Assembly: GCA_963768765.1 (NCBI GenBank)
Contig: CAVYJK010000025.1
Location: forward strand, 62,001 to 126,000
Direction of reading: 5' to 3'
Length of the DNA: 64,000 nucleotides
From: DASWLF01 sp963768765
Lineage (GTDB): Bacteria > Desulfobacterota > Desulfobaccia > Desulfobaccales > 0-14-0-80-60-11
The position numbers and the translations under genes are program-made. Below, piece after piece: positions 62,566 through 64,000 of the stretch (position 1 is its first letter; each line of letters starts with the position of its first letter). Under the pieces are notes generated by a model. The model was not told the origin of the DNA. It worked only from the letters and a program-made list of their open reading frames with translations, and made no database searches.

Positions 62566-63327
62566 GGGCAGCAGGAGCATCAGGGCCCGGGCCAGCCGGT
62601 CGGCGGCCAACCGGCTGCGGCGCCACCAGTGGAGCAGCGGTCTTATCCGGCCGGGGTCGGCCGCCAGCCAGCTTAGCGCCGCCCGGACCCCCACGTTGCC
62701 CCCGGCCCGGACGATAAACTCGGGAATCTCTTCCCCCCAGGCATCCGTTATGGCCCGGAGACCCAGGAAGGCCAGGCCCTCCGCCTGCGCCAGCCTGGCC
62801 ACAACGGCGCTCTCCTGGTCCAGGACCGGCCGGGCCAGGCCGCGCCAGTCCTCCCCCAGGCGCTCTTTATTGATGATCACGGGGGTGGTGACCAGGCTGC
62901 CCGGCCAGGCGGCCAACCCGGCCTCTTTAAGGCACGCCAGCAACTCCGGCAGCTCTCGGGGCGGCAAAGGCGTCGGCGCCGGCGTGAGGAGGGCGCGCCC
63001 CGCCTCGTATTCCCAGAAGGAAGCCCCCAGGACCAGGACGCCGGGGGTCAGCTCCGGGGTCAGGGCGCCGCCGAAGCCCACCGATACCAGGATGGCCGGG
63101 CGCTCCTCACGCAACAACCGCCGGGCCGCCTGAAGGGCCCCGTCGCCGCCCATGCCGGTGAGGACCACCAGGCCCCGCTCGCGGCCCACCGCAAACTCCC
63201 AGGCGGGAAACCCCAGGCCCCACCGGCGCCGGGCCTTGATCCGGCGCAAAAAAGGCCGCACTTCATAGGGCAGTGCGGCCAGTAAAGCAAAGCGGCAGGG
63301 CCGGGTGGCCGTGGCGGCCCCAGGCAT
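62512..63327 (-). CDS. Nucleoside phosphorylase-like protein, possible HpnG
   Basis: 271 aa, PNP_UDP_1 superfamily. Text: FALLAALPYEVRPFLRRIKA, LVVLTGMGGDGALQAARRLL, ILVSVGFGGALTPELTPGVL, SLVTTPVIINKERLG, ARPVLDQESAVVARLAQAEG, LRAITDAWGEEIPEFI. HpnG cleaves adenine from adenosylhopane after HpnH; hpnH is in this window at 13.6 kb, but there is no direct proof this gene is its partner. Catalytic Asp in ITDAWGEE and Glu/Asp in DQESAVV fit nucleoside cleavage. ATGA overlap with the upstream membrane gene. Confidence 0.78.
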   Translation of the reverse strand: MPGAATATRPCRFALLAALPYEVRPFLRRIKARRRWGLGFPAWEFAVGRERGLVVLTGMGGDGALQAARRLLREERPAILVSVGFGGALTPELTPGVLVLGASFWEYEAGRALLTPAPTPLPPRELPELLACLKEAGLAAWPGSLVTTPVIINKERLGEDWRGLARPVLDQESAVVARLAQAEGLAFLGLRAITDAWGEEIPEFIVRAGGNVGVRAALSWLAADPGRIRPLLHWWRRSRLAADRLARALMLLLPLLPVPGQELQEQPAQEG

Positions 63328-64000
63328 CAGGACTTGGGGACCGGCAAGTGGCTCCGGTTGGGCGGCTCCGGGGAAAACAGCTCCGCCTGGGGGGCCGCGG
63401 TGCCCACCTGCTTGGGCCGCCGCCAGCGCCGCCCCTGAACCAGGAGGCTGCCGTTCTTGTGGAGCACGGTGCGGTCATCCAGTATGATCAGACCGTGCTT
63501 CTCGGAAATGTCGGTGTAATATTGATATTTCATGTGCTTCTGGTTGAGGCGGTACTTGAAGAATAAAAAGAACAGCATGTAGATGACGACGATGACCCCC
63601 AGGCCCGCCAGGACATAGCTCAGAAACAGGAAAGTGTTGTAGCCCAGCGATCCCAGCCAGGCCATGATGTAGTTCATGTTGTAGAGGGCGAATATGGTCA
63701 CCAGCAGCAGAAACAGGATGCTGAGATACGGCAGGCGCCGGAACTGGCTGATGACCGCGTCCATCTGGTTGGCCGGCGCCTCAGCGCCCGGCGGCTCGGT
63801 CTCCGCTTCGCCGCCCAGGAAATAATTGAAGCCCGTAATGATAACCCCCATGAGAAAGGTGAAGACAATGGGGAAGGCGAAGGCCACGAAGACATACTCC
63901 CGCCAGGGAAAGGCGCTTTGCACCCGGTGGTATTTGTCGTCGGAAGCCCACAGGACCACAATGATGAAGATGACAATCTCCAGGATCCCGATGAGCTTAA
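63327..64000 (-). CDS. Membrane protein of unknown function, 5' end outside window
   Basis: Open frame runs to the window edge, so the start is not visible; an internal GTG at 63959 is one possible start. Four or so TM segments are evident (FVAFAFPIVFTFLMGVIITG; LSILFLLLVTIFALYNMNYI; FLFLSYVLAGLGVIVVIYML), followed by a soluble C-terminal tail (KYQYYTDISEKHGLIILDDR). No domain recognised. It overlaps the phosphorylase gene by ATGA, which suggests a joint operon. Confidence 0.65.
   Translation of the reverse strand, partial: KLIGILEIVIFIIVVLWASDDKYHRVQSAFPWREYVFVAFAFPIVFTFLMGVIITGFNYFLGGEAETEPPGAEAPANQMDAVISQFRRLPYLSILFLLLVTIFALYNMNYIMAWLGSLGYNTFLFLSYVLAGLGVIVVIYMLFFLFFKYRLNQKHMKYQYYTDISEKHGLIILDDRTVLHKNGSLLVQGRRWRRPKQVGTAAPQAELFSPEPPNRSHLPVPKS

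Overview
The window reads as GC-rich (coding codons end mostly in G/C) chromosomal DNA of a Gram-negative bacterium, most likely a member of the Desulfobacterota (old Deltaproteobacteria, Syntrophobacter/Desulfobacca type). This placement is an inference from gene content: RND outer-membrane factor, hopanoid genes (shc, hpnA, hpnH and a possible hpnG), LarC, the holB-ricT pair, lysC-cimA, a likely selenoprotein, DUF3160 and DUF1786 proteins, and a very high density of palindromic intergenic repeats. There is no phage, integrase, transposase, CRISPR array, rRNA or tRNA that I can recognise.

Layout. 1-2.5 kb: broken end of a MacB-type permease and an intact NodT-type outer-membrane efflux lipoprotein. 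2.6-6.2 kb (minus): two CNNM/CorC-type transporters overlapping larC in one operon. 6.7-9.9 kb (minus): lon protease and a small nucleotidyltransferase. 10-16.6 kb: hopanoid genes shc, hpnA, hpnH, then a GT39-type glycosyltransferase. 16.9-20.7 kb: rhomboid protease, secreted intradiol-dioxygenase-like protein, TPR protein, unknown protein. 21.2-27.4 kb: guaA, holB, ricT, an unknown gene with a tiny lipoprotein, and a YihY/BrkB membrane protein. 27.8-32.5 kb: GAF-GGDEF protein, UspA, an unknown protein built from two copies of one domain, a thioredoxin-fold protein whose CxxC is encoded UGA-x-x-Cys, and a macro-domain protein. 32.9-39 kb: folD, lysC, cimA, a ComEA-like protein, tsaD. 39.3-49.8 kb: pncB, DedA, DUF3160, a Memo-like/CapA fusion, a phosphorylase overlapping a DUF1786 gene, an MBL hydrolase, GDT1. 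50-53.9 kb: aroK-aroC-tyrA and serS. 54.4-57.5 kb (minus): FlgT-like lipoprotein, four-helix-bundle protein, broken outer-membrane porin. 58.5-64 kb: an IspH-UbiA fusion with an SGNH hydrolase, a CruF-like carotenoid protein, an HpnG-like phosphorylase and a partial membrane protein.

How the genes fit together. Overlapping starts and stops (ATGA or GTGA) support translational coupling in the CNNM-CNNM-larC, aroK-aroC-tyrA, holB-ricT, phosphorylase-DUF1786, SGNH-ispH/ubiA and membrane protein-hpnG groups. Isoprenoid chemistry recurs: shc/hpnA/hpnH at 10-14.6 kb, and the IspH-UbiA fusion, CruF-like and HpnG-like genes at 58-63 kb.

Two caveats run through the annotation. First, at least twelve otherwise well-conserved genes carry single-base frameshifts, several of them simple one-base insertions at non-slippery sites. 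This looks like residual sequence error rather than gene decay, so these genes are reported over their full conserved span. Second, intergenic regions are filled with several repeat families (palindromes containing GTCATTCTGAGCG, heptamer T-tracts, long G/C hairpins) whose mobility or function cannot be decided from one window.

The strongest unusual signals are the selenocysteine thioredoxin-fold protein at 31.1-31.7 kb with a SECIS-like hairpin, the IspH-UbiA fusion, the Memo-CapA fusion and the internally duplicated unknown protein at 30.0-30.9 kb.
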